Part shown: piece by piece, positions 9,816 through 17,859 of the stretch
Layout: every line of letters starts with the position of its first letter
How positions within the stretch are numbered: the stretch's first letter is position 1
NCBI GenBank assembly: GCA_965212145.1
Contig: CBDBUY010000009.1
Span: 558,001-622,000 of the forward strand
DNA length: 64,000 nt
Reading direction: 5' to 3'
Origin: JAAEPI01 sp965212145
Lineage (GTDB): Bacteria; Bacteroidota; Bacteroidia; Cytophagales; Cyclobacteriaceae
Translations under genes and position numbers: made by a program
The notes under the pieces: generated by a model
Database searches by the model: none
What the model was told of the DNA's origin: nothing
Seen by the model: only the letters and a program-made list of their open reading frames with translations

Positions 9816-12800
9816 ATGAAAAGGATCGAGACTCTCTGCCTTTTGGGCATTCTATTTTTTGGTTGCCAAACAGAAAACTCCGATCAGACTCTTTTCTCAT
9901 TGCTGCCTTCAGAAATCACAGGAGTTGATTTTGCAAATAATCTGGAATATGAGCCGGATAAGAATATCATCGAATACCTCTATTACTACAACGGCGGTGG
10001 AGTAGCGATTGGCGATATCAACCAAGACGGGCTGCAGGATATCTTTTTCACAGCGAATCAGCAAACGAACAAGCTTTATCTGAACAAAGGCAATCTGCAG
10101 TTCGAAGACATTTCTGAAGCATCAGGAATTTCTCAAGTGCCTACATGGTCCACTGGAGTAGCTATTGCGGATGTGAATGGAGATGGCCAGCTGGACATCT
10201 ATGTTAGTGAGGTTGGGAACTATAAGTCGTTTGAGGGTAGAAATAAACTCTACATCAATAACGGTGATTTGACTTTCACTGAGAAGTCTGATGATTACGG
10301 GATTGGCTTTATCGGCTTCTCGACCCAAGCTTCATTTTTCGATTATGATCACGACGGTGATCTCGATATGTATCTCTTGAATCACTCTATTCACACCCCC
10401 AGATCGTATAGAGATGCCGCTTCTCGGCTCGAACAGGACTCGCTTTCAGGAGATCGATTGTATGAAAATTTGCTTGATAAAGGGGAGATGAAATTCAGGG
10501 ATGTGACTCGAGCGGCGGGTATTTATTCCAGCTCTCAAGGGTATGGACTGGGCTTGGTTACAGCTGATCTAAATCAAGATGGGTGGATGGATATTTATAT
10601 AGGTAATGATTTTCACGAAAATGACTACCTGTACATCAACCAGAAGGACGGCACATTCAAAGAATTGCTTACCGAATTCATCGGCCACACCAGTAGATTT
10701 TCGATGGGAGTAGATGTGGGAGACATCAACGACGACAAACTGCCAGATGTTATTTCGCTGGACATGCTTCCCAATGAAGCCGAGATTTTGTTGAAATCCG
10801 GAGGTGAGGACAATAATCAAGTATCAGACATAAAGTCAAATCTGGGTTATGCCAGCCAGTATGCCAGAAATGCCATTCAGGTAAACAAAGGAAATGGTGA
10901 ATTTGCAGAGGTTGGCTATTTGATTGACGCGCATGCCTCTGACTGGAGCTGGTCTGTCCTTATTCAGGATTTTGATTTAGATGGAAACGGTGATTTTTAT
11001 ATCACCAATGGAATCTATAGAAGACCCAACGATCTTGATTACATCAATTACTTGAGCAACATCAGCTTTGAAGGAAAATCAGAGGATGAAATAGAAGAAT
11101 TGAAGCAGGAATTAATCAAAAGAATGCCCACTTTGAAAATCCCTAACCAGGCGTATTCTCGCAAGGAAAAATGGCAGTTTACCGAGGTTTCCGAAAAATG
11201 GGGTCTAAGTACTCCCTCATATAGCAATGGCGCAGCTTATGGAGATTTAGACAATGATGGGGATCTGGATTTAGTGGTCAATAACATAAATCAGGAGGCT
11301 TTTATTTACGAAAACCAGAGTGCTGGGAAAAAATATTTGGCCATTGAACTTCAAGCTGAGGGTTACAATTCCTTTGCAATTGGTGGGAAGGTGGAACTCT
11401 ATTCCAAAGACAAATCTTGGGTCAGAGAAGTAACGACAAGCAGAGGTTTTCAGTCTTCAAGTAGCACGAGAGCTCATTTCGGATTAGGACAAATTTCAGA
11501 CATTGATTCCGTGATTATTTATTGGCCTGATGGCACCTATCAGGTAGAGAAAAATGTAAAACCGAATCAGCTTATCAGGATAGCTCAATCAAAGGCTAGA
11601 AAGGTTCAAAAGGTAAAAAAAGTATCGCTCGCTGAGATCAGAACATTAAGTATAGCGCACCAGGAAGACGAATTCCTGGATTATAAAGTTGAACACCTAA
11701 TTCCTCAGAAGTTGTCCACGGAGGGCCCAGCATTTGCCGCTGGTGACATTGATGGGGATGGGACGGATGAATACTTTTTAGGTGGGGCTCACGGGTTTGC
11801 TGGCAGGATATTTAAAATAGCAGAGGATGATTTAATGCTGTATGAGCAATCGATATTTGAGAAGGAAGCTCGATATGAAGATGTTGCTGCTGAGTTCGCG
11901 GATCTGGATCAGGACGGAGATTTGGATTTGTATGTGGCCAGTGGAGGTAATCGGTATAAACAGGGAATGGATATGTTGGAAGACCGTATTTACCTTAACG
12001 ACGGAACTGGACAGTTTAGCCGTTGGAAAATCTCACTACCCAAAACCAATGGAGGAGTAGTTCGATGCGCCGATTTTAATCAAGACGGAGCAATGGAAAT
12101 ATTTGTGGGATCACGATCTGTCCCGGGCTCCTATGGATATTCACCCAGAAGCTACTTATTGAAGGCCACTAATTCGGGTATTGGCATTATTCAAGAAATG
12201 GAAATGGGAATGGTAACCGATGCAAGGTGGTTTGATCACAATAGCGACGGGTGGACGGATCTGGTAATTGTGGGAGAATGGATGCCTGTAACCGTATTGG
12301 AGAATGATCGAAAAGGCAGCTTCACGGACCAAACGAAAGTCCTTGGATTGGACAAGACCGCCGGCTGGTGGAACGTTGTTAAGGTGCAGGATGTGAACGG
12401 GGATAGCATGCCGGATTTGGTTGTTGGAAATATGGGACTCAACACAAAACTGAAACCGACTCCTGAAAAACCAGTAACCCTTTATATCGGGGATTTTGAC
12501 GGTAATAATCAACTTGATCCACTCATATTTTACCCAATTGAAGCTAAGATGGTGCCTTTGGCCTCTCGGGACGAATTAATAGCTCAATTGCCATTTATTA
12601 AAAAGTCATTTACCACTTACTCTGAGTTCTCCGAAGTATCAAATTTTAATGAACTTATCGCTAACGAACCGATTGAAATGAAGGAGATGAATACGTCAGA
12701 ATCGGCTGTTTTCATTAATGGTTCAGATGGTTTTAAACATTTAAGTCTTCCCACAGAAGCACAACTAAGCGCCGTTCAAGATGTAATGATTAAAGACATC

Positions 12801-13046
12801 AATTCCGATGGGAAAAAGGATTTAATAGTAGTCGGGAATTCCTTTGCGACATTGGCTCAACTAGGCAGAATGGATGCTTCATCTGGCGCCATCTTTTTAG
12901 GAGATGGAAATGGTAATTTTACATTTGAGAAATGGCTGACATTTGACAGAGATGTTGAGTTCAGACATGTTCAAAGCTTACCGAATGACAAAATCCTCTT
13001 TGTGCCCAATAATGATTCATTGATTGTTGGAGGAGATTTTCAATAA
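9816..13046 (+). CDS. FG-GAP/VCBS repeat lipoprotein with ASPIC/UnbV domain (third of three)
   Basis: A 1076-residue lipoprotein. I place the start at the ATG 1 bp after the preceding stop because it gives a clean lipoprotein signal (ILFFGC, Cys17). An in-frame ATG 33 bp upstream would spoil the signal peptide. The architecture matches the two preceding genes: two FG-GAP/VCBS regions with fourteen calcium-type loops by my count, flanking an ASPIC/UnbV domain at about 521-589. It is the most divergent of the three: the opening reads YLYYYNGGGVAIGD and the motif is WSWSVLIQD. This suggests related but distinct ligands. The last gene of the tightly packed block. Confidence 0.9.
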   Translation: MKRIETLCLLGILFFGCQTENSDQTLFSLLPSEITGVDFANNLEYEPDKNIIEYLYYYNGGGVAIGDINQDGLQDIFFTANQQTNKLYLNKGNLQFEDISEASGISQVPTWSTGVAIADVNGDGQLDIYVSEVGNYKSFEGRNKLYINNGDLTFTEKSDDYGIGFIGFSTQASFFDYDHDGDLDMYLLNHSIHTPRSYRDAASRLEQDSLSGDRLYENLLDKGEMKFRDVTRAAGIYSSSQGYGLGLVTADLNQDGWMDIYIGNDFHENDYLYINQKDGTFKELLTEFIGHTSRFSMGVDVGDINDDKLPDVISLDMLPNEAEILLKSGGEDNNQVSDIKSNLGYASQYARNAIQVNKGNGEFAEVGYLIDAHASDWSWSVLIQDFDLDGNGDFYITNGIYRRPNDLDYINYLSNISFEGKSEDEIEELKQELIKRMPTLKIPNQAYSRKEKWQFTEVSEKWGLSTPSYSNGAAYGDLDNDGDLDLVVNNINQEAFIYENQSAGKKYLAIELQAEGYNSFAIGGKVELYSKDKSWVREVTTSRGFQSSSSTRAHFGLGQISDIDSVIIYWPDGTYQVEKNVKPNQLIRIAQSKARKVQKVKKVSLAEIRTLSIAHQEDEFLDYKVEHLIPQKLSTEGPAFAAGDIDGDGTDEYFLGGAHGFAGRIFKIAEDDLMLYEQSIFEKEARYEDVAAEFADLDQDGDLDLYVASGGNRYKQGMDMLEDRIYLNDGTGQFSRWKISLPKTNGGVVRCADFNQDGAMEIFVGSRSVPGSYGYSPRSYLLKATNSGIGIIQEMEMGMVTDARWFDHNSDGWTDLVIVGEWMPVTVLENDRKGSFTDQTKVLGLDKTAGWWNVVKVQDVNGDSMPDLVVGNMGLNTKLKPTPEKPVTLYIGDFDGNNQLDPLIFYPIEAKMVPLASRDELIAQLPFIKKSFTTYSEFSEVSNFNELIANEPIEMKEMNTSESAVFINGSDGFKHLSLPTEAQLSAVQDVMIKDINSDGKKDLIVVGNSFATLAQLGRMDASSGAIFLGDGNGNFTFEKWLTFDRDVEFRHVQSLPNDKILFVPNNDSLIVGGDFQ

Positions 13047-13058
13047 AGGATAATTTTG
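13027..13058 (+). promoter_or_regulatory. candidate Bacteroidota-type promoter for the haloperoxidase-like gene
   Basis: TTG at 13027-13029, then 21 bp, then TAATTTTG at 13051-13058. This fits the Bacteroidota sigma pattern TTTG-N19-21-TAnnTTTG. It lies 21 bp before the ATG at 13079. If used, the downstream gene has its own promoter besides read-through from the lipoprotein block. Confidence 0.4.
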
Positions 13059-13078
13059 CAGCAATTAAATTACTGAAA

Positions 13079-14431
13079 ATGAGGCGATTTATTTCTTTGA
13101 TTCTTGTAGTCCTTCTGACTGCATGTACTACTGACAATTCCTATCAGGCAAAGCTCGAGGAGCCAGAGCTTTTTCAGCGGTCCATGAAGAAGCTAACCGA
13201 TGTAATCGTTTACGATATCTTTTCTCCACCTGTCGCTTCACGAGTATATGTATATCCGTCCATTGCTGCGTATGAGACCATGCGGCAGGGAATGCCGGAA
13301 AATTACAAGTCCTTGGCCGGCCAGTTAACTGAGCTTCCTGAGACACCCGCACCTAGCGATGAAAATATTGATTTTCGGCTCGCGAGTATCCATGCTTTTC
13401 TTAAGGTGGGTCAAACGCTGATTTTCTCCGAGGATCGAATTGAGGCATTTAGGGAAGAGTTATATGAAGATCTGGATGATTCCGGTTTGCCTCGAAAAGT
13501 CAAAGAAGCTTCCATTAAATATGGAGAATTAGTGGCGGATCACGTGATGGATTGGATGAAAACTGACAACTACAATCAAACCCGAACATTCCCAAAGTAT
13601 ACAATTCAAAAAGGTGACAGCTTATGGAAGCCCACGCCTCCTGATTACATGGAAGGGATAGAGCCTCACTGGAATAAAATCCGAACCATGGTCATTGATT
13701 CGGCGGCACAATTTGAACCGAAAGACCCTGAGCCGTTCAGTTTGGAAGAAGGAAGTGAGTTTAAAAGACAATTAGATGAGGTGTATGAGGTTGGGGTAAA
13801 TCTTGATGACGAACAATTGGAGATCGCTAAGTTTTGGGACTGCAATCCATACGTTTCCCACCACAGAGGGCATGCCATGTTTGCCACCAAGAAAATCACT
13901 CCGGGTGGACATTGGATTGGCATTACAGCCATTGCTACAAGGAAAGCTGGGAGTTCGTTCGAGGAAACCATTAATGCCTATACTCGGACGTCAATTGCCC
14001 TCTTTGATGGATTTATTAGCTGCTGGGATGAGAAATGGCGAAGTGTTGTTGTGCGACCAGAAACACTTATTAACCAATACATGGATGAGGAATGGATTCC
14101 ATTGCTTCAAACTCCGCCATTTCCTGAGTATACGAGTGGACACAGTGTGATTTCTAGAGCTGCTGCCGTTACGCTCACGGATATTTTTGGAGATAATTTC
14201 TCCTTCAACGATACCACAGAAGTGGCTTTTGGACTCACGGAGAGACAATTTGATTCTTTCCTTCAAGCGTCTGAAGAAGCGGCGATTAGTCGTCTTTATG
14301 GCGGTATTCACTACATGATGGCCATTGAAAATGGGGTGGATCAAGGAGAAAAAGTCGGTGAGTTTGTAGTGAAAAATTTAGAAACGCGGAAAGCCCAGCC
14401 TGAAACTGAGCCAATGGCTCAAACAAATTAG
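13079..14431 (+). CDS. PAP2/vanadium-dependent haloperoxidase-like lipoprotein
   Basis: A 450-residue lipoprotein (LLTAC, Cys16) of the PAP2 acid phosphatase/vanadium haloperoxidase superfamily. The three phosphate- or vanadate-binding motifs are in the C-terminal third: KX6RP (Lys at about 319, VVVRP), TSGH at about 351-354, and SRLYGGIH at about 404-411. The usual Asp four residues after the last His is replaced (HYMMA), which is unusual. Members of this subfamily are often found beside ASPIC/UnbV lipoproteins and SusCD, as here. It could be a phosphatase or a haloperoxidase; the sequence does not decide. It would act on the outside of the membrane. Confidence 0.85.
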   Translation: MRRFISLILVVLLTACTTDNSYQAKLEEPELFQRSMKKLTDVIVYDIFSPPVASRVYVYPSIAAYETMRQGMPENYKSLAGQLTELPETPAPSDENIDFRLASIHAFLKVGQTLIFSEDRIEAFREELYEDLDDSGLPRKVKEASIKYGELVADHVMDWMKTDNYNQTRTFPKYTIQKGDSLWKPTPPDYMEGIEPHWNKIRTMVIDSAAQFEPKDPEPFSLEEGSEFKRQLDEVYEVGVNLDDEQLEIAKFWDCNPYVSHHRGHAMFATKKITPGGHWIGITAIATRKAGSSFEETINAYTRTSIALFDGFISCWDEKWRSVVVRPETLINQYMDEEWIPLLQTPPFPEYTSGHSVISRAAAVTLTDIFGDNFSFNDTTEVAFGLTERQFDSFLQASEEAAISRLYGGIHYMMAIENGVDQGEKVGEFVVKNLETRKAQPETEPMAQTN

Positions 14432-14523
14432 CCTCAATAGGCATCTATTTCTCGGACTTACTACGTAGGTATATTGAACACTTGGCCTAATAATTGTATC
14501 TTAAGTACGGTATTCCTTTAAAT

Positions 14524-15618
14524 ATGAGTAAGTCAAATGCCTACATGAGTAATCGATATCTACCTGCAATGAAGTGGGTGGTGATGATTTTATTGGTCTT
14601 TGGGTCAAAGATTTCCTTTGCACAAACTACATATACGCTGAATGCGAGCTGCGATACAGATGGTGAATGTAATTGGAACGATGGAACATCATGGGTAGGA
14701 GGAATTGCTCCGATCTTGGCTATTCCTCAAAACGGAGACATCATAGTCATACCGGCCGGTTCATGGGTAGAAATACAAGGCAGTCCAAATAATACCACGA
14801 TTACCAATGCGGTTACCATTCAGATTTATGGAACCGTCGACATCAGAGCAAATAATGCTCGACTGATTTTATCGGATGCCGGATCAGTCATTCAAATCCA
14901 CGAAGATGGTGACATACTGGGGGGCGGTAATTCAGCCAGATTGTCAATAGGAGGAACTGAAATTAAGGGACCTGTTATTGATGCGCTAGTCTCGCCTAAT
15001 CAATTGACAGTTGACAATATTGATTCAGGAGGCTGTGCGGGTGCCGGAGGATGTGATTCTGATCCGCTACCAGTCGAACTAACTTCATTTACCAGCACTA
15101 GCACCTCACAAGGTGTTGAACTAGCTTGGAGCACGGCCTCAGAACTTAACAACGACTATTTTTCTGTCCAACGATCTGAGAACGGAGTTGACTTCTACGA
15201 GATAGGAACTGTTCAAGGGAACGGTACCACTGATGAAATGCACAGTTACTCTTTTGCAGATCAAAATCCATTTTCATCAATTCAATATTACAGACTACAG
15301 CAATTTGATTACGATGGTGCTACGGAAATTCATAAAACCATAGTTGTTGACCTTAACGAATTCAATGCACCAAGAAACGCACAAGCTTACCCGAATCCCA
15401 CGACCGATGTTGTCAACTTGAGATTTGATCGTCAGACGATCATAGCGGAATTGAGCCTGGTTGATTTATCCGGCAAAGTTGTAGCTCAACTTGCGGCAAA
15501 AGGGGAAAGTGGGATGGAATTTGGGTCTAAACTGCCTCAATTAGAAAAAGGGCTGTATTTCATCAGATTCAAGACGGATAGCGGAGAGCAGGGGGTTCGA
15601 AAACTTTATATCGAATAG
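14524..15618 (+). CDS. secreted protein with type IX secretion sorting domain
   Basis: A secreted surface protein of about 364 residues. The start is uncertain: ATGs at 14524, 14545 and 14569 all keep the signal peptide MKWVVMILLVFGSKISFAQ. The N-terminal third is a beta-helix/G8-like stretch beginning with a C..GECNWNDGTSWVGG segment. The middle (about residues 185-280) resembles a fibronectin-like module common in such proteins (PVELTSF, YYRLQQFD). The C-terminal ~75 residues are a type A T9SS sorting domain (AYPNPTTD, GLYFIRF, KLYIE), so it is exported by the Por system. It follows the haloperoxidase-like gene by 92 bp; the role is unknown. Confidence 0.85.
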   Translation: MSKSNAYMSNRYLPAMKWVVMILLVFGSKISFAQTTYTLNASCDTDGECNWNDGTSWVGGIAPILAIPQNGDIIVIPAGSWVEIQGSPNNTTITNAVTIQIYGTVDIRANNARLILSDAGSVIQIHEDGDILGGGNSARLSIGGTEIKGPVIDALVSPNQLTVDNIDSGGCAGAGGCDSDPLPVELTSFTSTSTSQGVELAWSTASELNNDYFSVQRSENGVDFYEIGTVQGNGTTDEMHSYSFADQNPFSSIQYYRLQQFDYDGATEIHKTIVVDLNEFNAPRNAQAYPNPTTDVVNLRFDRQTIIAELSLVDLSGKVVAQLAAKGESGMEFGSKLPQLEKGLYFIRFKTDSGEQGVRKLYIE

Positions 15619-15640
15619 CAAAATCCGTATTAAAAAATTG

Positions 15641-15671
15641 AAAGGTTATCTTTAATTAGGTAACCTTTTTT
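15641..15671 (+). terminator. hairpin terminator that abuts the next start codon
   Basis: An 8 bp stem AAAGGTTA (15641-15648) with TAACCTTT (15661-15668), followed by more T. The T run ends only 1-2 bases before the ATG at 15673. It may end the T9SS gene transcript or be a leader hairpin of the next gene. Confidence 0.65.
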
Positions 15672-15672
15672 T

Positions 15673-16209
15673 ATGAAGCGTATTGCAGTTTTCTGTGGCT
15701 CGAAACACGGGTCTGATCCGGCGTATTCGGAATCCGCCAGAGCACTTGGTCATTTGCTGGCTAAGAAAAATATAGAGTTAGTCTATGGTGCTGGGGGAGT
15801 TGGACTGATGGGAGAGGTGGCCGAAGGAGCACTTTCAGCAGGAGGTAAAGTAATCGGGGTTATCCCTGAGAAGCTTTATGAAATGGAGGTGGCCCATATG
15901 GGGCTCACGGAGTTGTACCGAGTCAAGACCATGCACGAACGTAAGGCACTAATGGCAGAGCTGTCGGATGCTTTCATTGCGCTCCCAGGTGGCATTGGTA
16001 CGCTGGAGGAACTAATGGAAGTGTTAACCTGGAATCAGATTGGTTATCACTCCAAACCTTCGGCTCTGTTAAATGTGAATGGGTACTACAATGATTTTAT
16101 CAGCTTCTTCGATCAGATGGAAAAGAAGGATTTTCTATATCAACCGATCCATGAGCAGATGATCATAGAGGACAAAGTAGACGAATTGATAAATCGAATA
16201 TTAAGCTAG
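15673..16209 (+). CDS. LOG-family protein (TIGR00730), probable nucleoside monophosphate phosphoribohydrolase
   Basis: A 178-residue Rossmann-like enzyme. It opens with MKRIAVFCGS and carries the family motif PGGIGTLEE at about 107-115 and GAGGVGLMG at about 40. Plant and bacterial LOG enzymes release the base from cytokinin riboside 5'-monophosphates or AMP-like nucleotides; the bacterial substrate here is unknown. Length is full. The start is fixed by the conserved N-terminus, although it lies directly after the T run of a hairpin, leaving no room for a normal leader. The TolB-like gene begins 12 bp after its stop, so the two may be co-transcribed. Confidence 0.9.
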   Translation: MKRIAVFCGSKHGSDPAYSESARALGHLLAKKNIELVYGAGGVGLMGEVAEGALSAGGKVIGVIPEKLYEMEVAHMGLTELYRVKTMHERKALMAELSDAFIALPGGIGTLEELMEVLTWNQIGYHSKPSALLNVNGYYNDFISFFDQMEKKDFLYQPIHEQMIIEDKVDELINRILS

Positions 16210-16221
16210 CAACAGTAAAGA

Positions 16222-17166
16222 ATGAATAAAATAATCATACTATTGATAATCTTATGTGCTTGCTCTCAACCTCAAGAGAAAGCAGAAATGAAAAATTATC
16301 GCATCGCCTACAATGTATGGGTGGACAAAGCCGGAGACGATTACGAGGTTTTCACCATGAACCTGGATGGATCTGACCAAAAGAACGTCACCAATCTTCC
16401 GGGAGTGGAATGGACCTACAAGAGTGCGGGAAAAGACCTGTTGTACATCTCTGATCAGGATACTTGTAAGCGGTGCTATTTTCTTTACTCAACGGATGCA
16501 ATGGGGAAGGAACATCAAAAAATTGGTGGATATCAGTTGAAAGACAGCTGGCATGGAACAAGGAAGAATGGACAGGAGATCATCGTCACACCCAAAGAAC
16601 GCGGAGATTCTTCTTTCTACATCCTGAACAGAAAAGGAGAAATCGTTCAGAAAGTCAATCCCGGACTTTCGTATTTCAGTGATCCTGATTTTTCTCCCGA
16701 TGGAGAGCAGGTTGTATTTCGAGGTTCAGAAAAACGTTTTAAGGCCAATATTGGGTATCAGGATGAATTGTACATCGTGAACTTAGATGGTTCAGGTTTG
16801 CGGAAATTAACTACTTACCCAAAAGGTGACACCACGGCGAATTGGTACAGCTACCACGCCGGTCCTCCATTTTGGGAACCGAATCACAATGTGATCACGT
16901 ATCATTCAAAACAACAAGGTGGTTCATTTCTTTTCCAGATAAATCCGGATGGAACGGGTTTGAAAAAACTTACGCCAGACAGCCTGCAAGTGAACTGGCA
17001 TTCCTGGTCATCAGATGGCCGGTGGATCACATTCGATGCGCTCGTGGGAGAGGGCGACAATCGGAATTATGACATCTTCCTGATGAAGTATTCCGATGGC
17101 ACAATCACTCGGGTGACCAACAGCGAGTTATTTGAGCAAGCACCAAATTTTGTGGAGGTGGAGTAA
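16222..17166 (+). CDS. TolB-like PD40 beta-propeller lipoprotein
   Basis: A 314-residue lipoprotein (LCAC, Cys14) made of WD40-like PD40 repeats: FTMNLDGSDQKNVT, PDFSPDGEQVVFRG, LYIVNLDGSGLRKLT, INPDGTGLKKLT and SWSSDGRWITFDA are the repeat cores. The fold is a small TolB-type propeller that usually binds peptides or proteins in the periplasm; no catalytic motif is visible. The 3' end of a tandem paralogue survives 215 bp downstream in a repeat zone, which shows that this gene was once followed by a related copy. Confidence 0.85.
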   Translation: MNKIIILLIILCACSQPQEKAEMKNYRIAYNVWVDKAGDDYEVFTMNLDGSDQKNVTNLPGVEWTYKSAGKDLLYISDQDTCKRCYFLYSTDAMGKEHQKIGGYQLKDSWHGTRKNGQEIIVTPKERGDSSFYILNRKGEIVQKVNPGLSYFSDPDFSPDGEQVVFRGSEKRFKANIGYQDELYIVNLDGSGLRKLTTYPKGDTTANWYSYHAGPPFWEPNHNVITYHSKQQGGSFLFQINPDGTGLKKLTPDSLQVNWHSWSSDGRWITFDALVGEGDNRNYDIFLMKYSDGTITRVTNSELFEQAPNFVEVE

Positions 17167-17170
17167 TGAA

Positions 17171-17312
17171 GTCACCTTGAGGCTTTCGAAGGGCGATGGT
17201 CCCAAAACGACCGTTCATCAAACCCACCCCTAACCCCTCCGAGGAGGGGAGTTATAAAATTGTAAGAGAATCCAATCCCCTCTTGGGAGGGGAGAAAGGG
17301 GTGGGCACATTG
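17171..17312 (+). repeat. 142 bp dispersed repeat, copy 1
   Basis: Matches 17496-17637 over 142 bp with about six mismatches. Each copy contains two inverted ~33 bp units of the form CCCACCCCTAACCCCTCC / GGAGGGG...GGGGTGGG around a short AT-rich spacer, so RNA from it could fold into paired hairpins. A third, single unit occurs at 22037-22070. It starts only a few bases after the TolB-like stop codon. Confidence 0.9.
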
Positions 17313-17380
17313 GCAGTCTCAGTGTTCTCCACCACGTCATCCCGGTTTGTGAGCCTGCCTGCAATTGGAAGGGAACGGGC

Positions 17381-17488
17381 AATCGGAATTATGACATTTT
17401 CCTCATGAAATACCCAGAAGGTCCCATCACACGTGTCACCAAAAGTGATTTGTTTGAGCAGGCACCAAATTTTGTGGAGCTGGAGTAA
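17381..17488 (+). pseudogene. 3' remnant of a tandem TolB-like paralogue
   Basis: These 108 bp translate to the last 35 residues of the TolB-like protein (NRNYDIFLMKYPEGPITRVT... up to the stop) and align without gaps with 17059-17166. I count 19 differences in 108 bases, mostly at third positions, with six residue changes. So the parent was a true, diverged coding paralogue before its 5' part was lost. Upstream of the remnant the sequence (17369-17384, GGAAGGGAACGGGCAA) matches repeat sequence found again at 17647-17663, which marks the deletion junction. Confidence 0.85.
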
Positions 17489-17495
17489 TTAATAA

Positions 17496-17637
17496 GTCAC
17501 CCTGAGGCTTTCGAAGGGCGATAGTCCCAAAACGACCGTTCATCAAACCCACCCCTAACCCCTCCGAGGAGGGGAGTTGTAAAATTGTAAGAGAGTCCAA
17601 TCCCCTCTTGGGAGGGGAGAAAGGGGTGGATACATTG
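17496..17637 (+). repeat. 142 bp dispersed repeat, copy 2
   Basis: Second copy of the repeat at 17171-17312, about 96% identical, again placed a few bases after a TolB-like stop codon (here the remnant's). The noncoding repeats are more alike than the coding tails they follow (about 82%). Confidence 0.9.
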
Positions 17638-17859
17638 CTGCGGTCGGAAGGGGAACGAGCAACCGGAATCTCCAGGGTTTGCTTGAGATTCCGATATTTC
17701 TCCGTCGTACTTCGAAAACCGGAATGACGTGATCGAAACGCTACGCTATGTCACGACCGAACGGAGAGATATCCCTTGAATTTGAAGGAAGATTTCTCAC
17801 TGCGTTCGAAATGACGGCAGAAGAGATAAATAATTCAATCTACCATTCGACCAATCGAA
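17638..17859. repeat. gene-free stretch with palindromic repeats
   Basis: No gene is seen here. It contains an 8 bp inverted repeat (17665-17672 GGAATCTC with 17685-17692 GAGATTCC), and a 13 bp imperfect inverted repeat (17693-17705 with 17761-17773, one mismatch) enclosing about 55 bp. The sequence around 17791-17817 (GATTTCTCACTGCGTTCG...) belongs to a type of interspersed repeat I recognise as common between Bacteroidota genes. Confidence 0.7.

Noticed and set aside
17196..17408. Short plus-strand frame in the repeat zone
   Set aside because: It is built from the 142 bp repeat and the paralogue remnant in the wrong frame; the other repeat copy does not keep it open as a gene.
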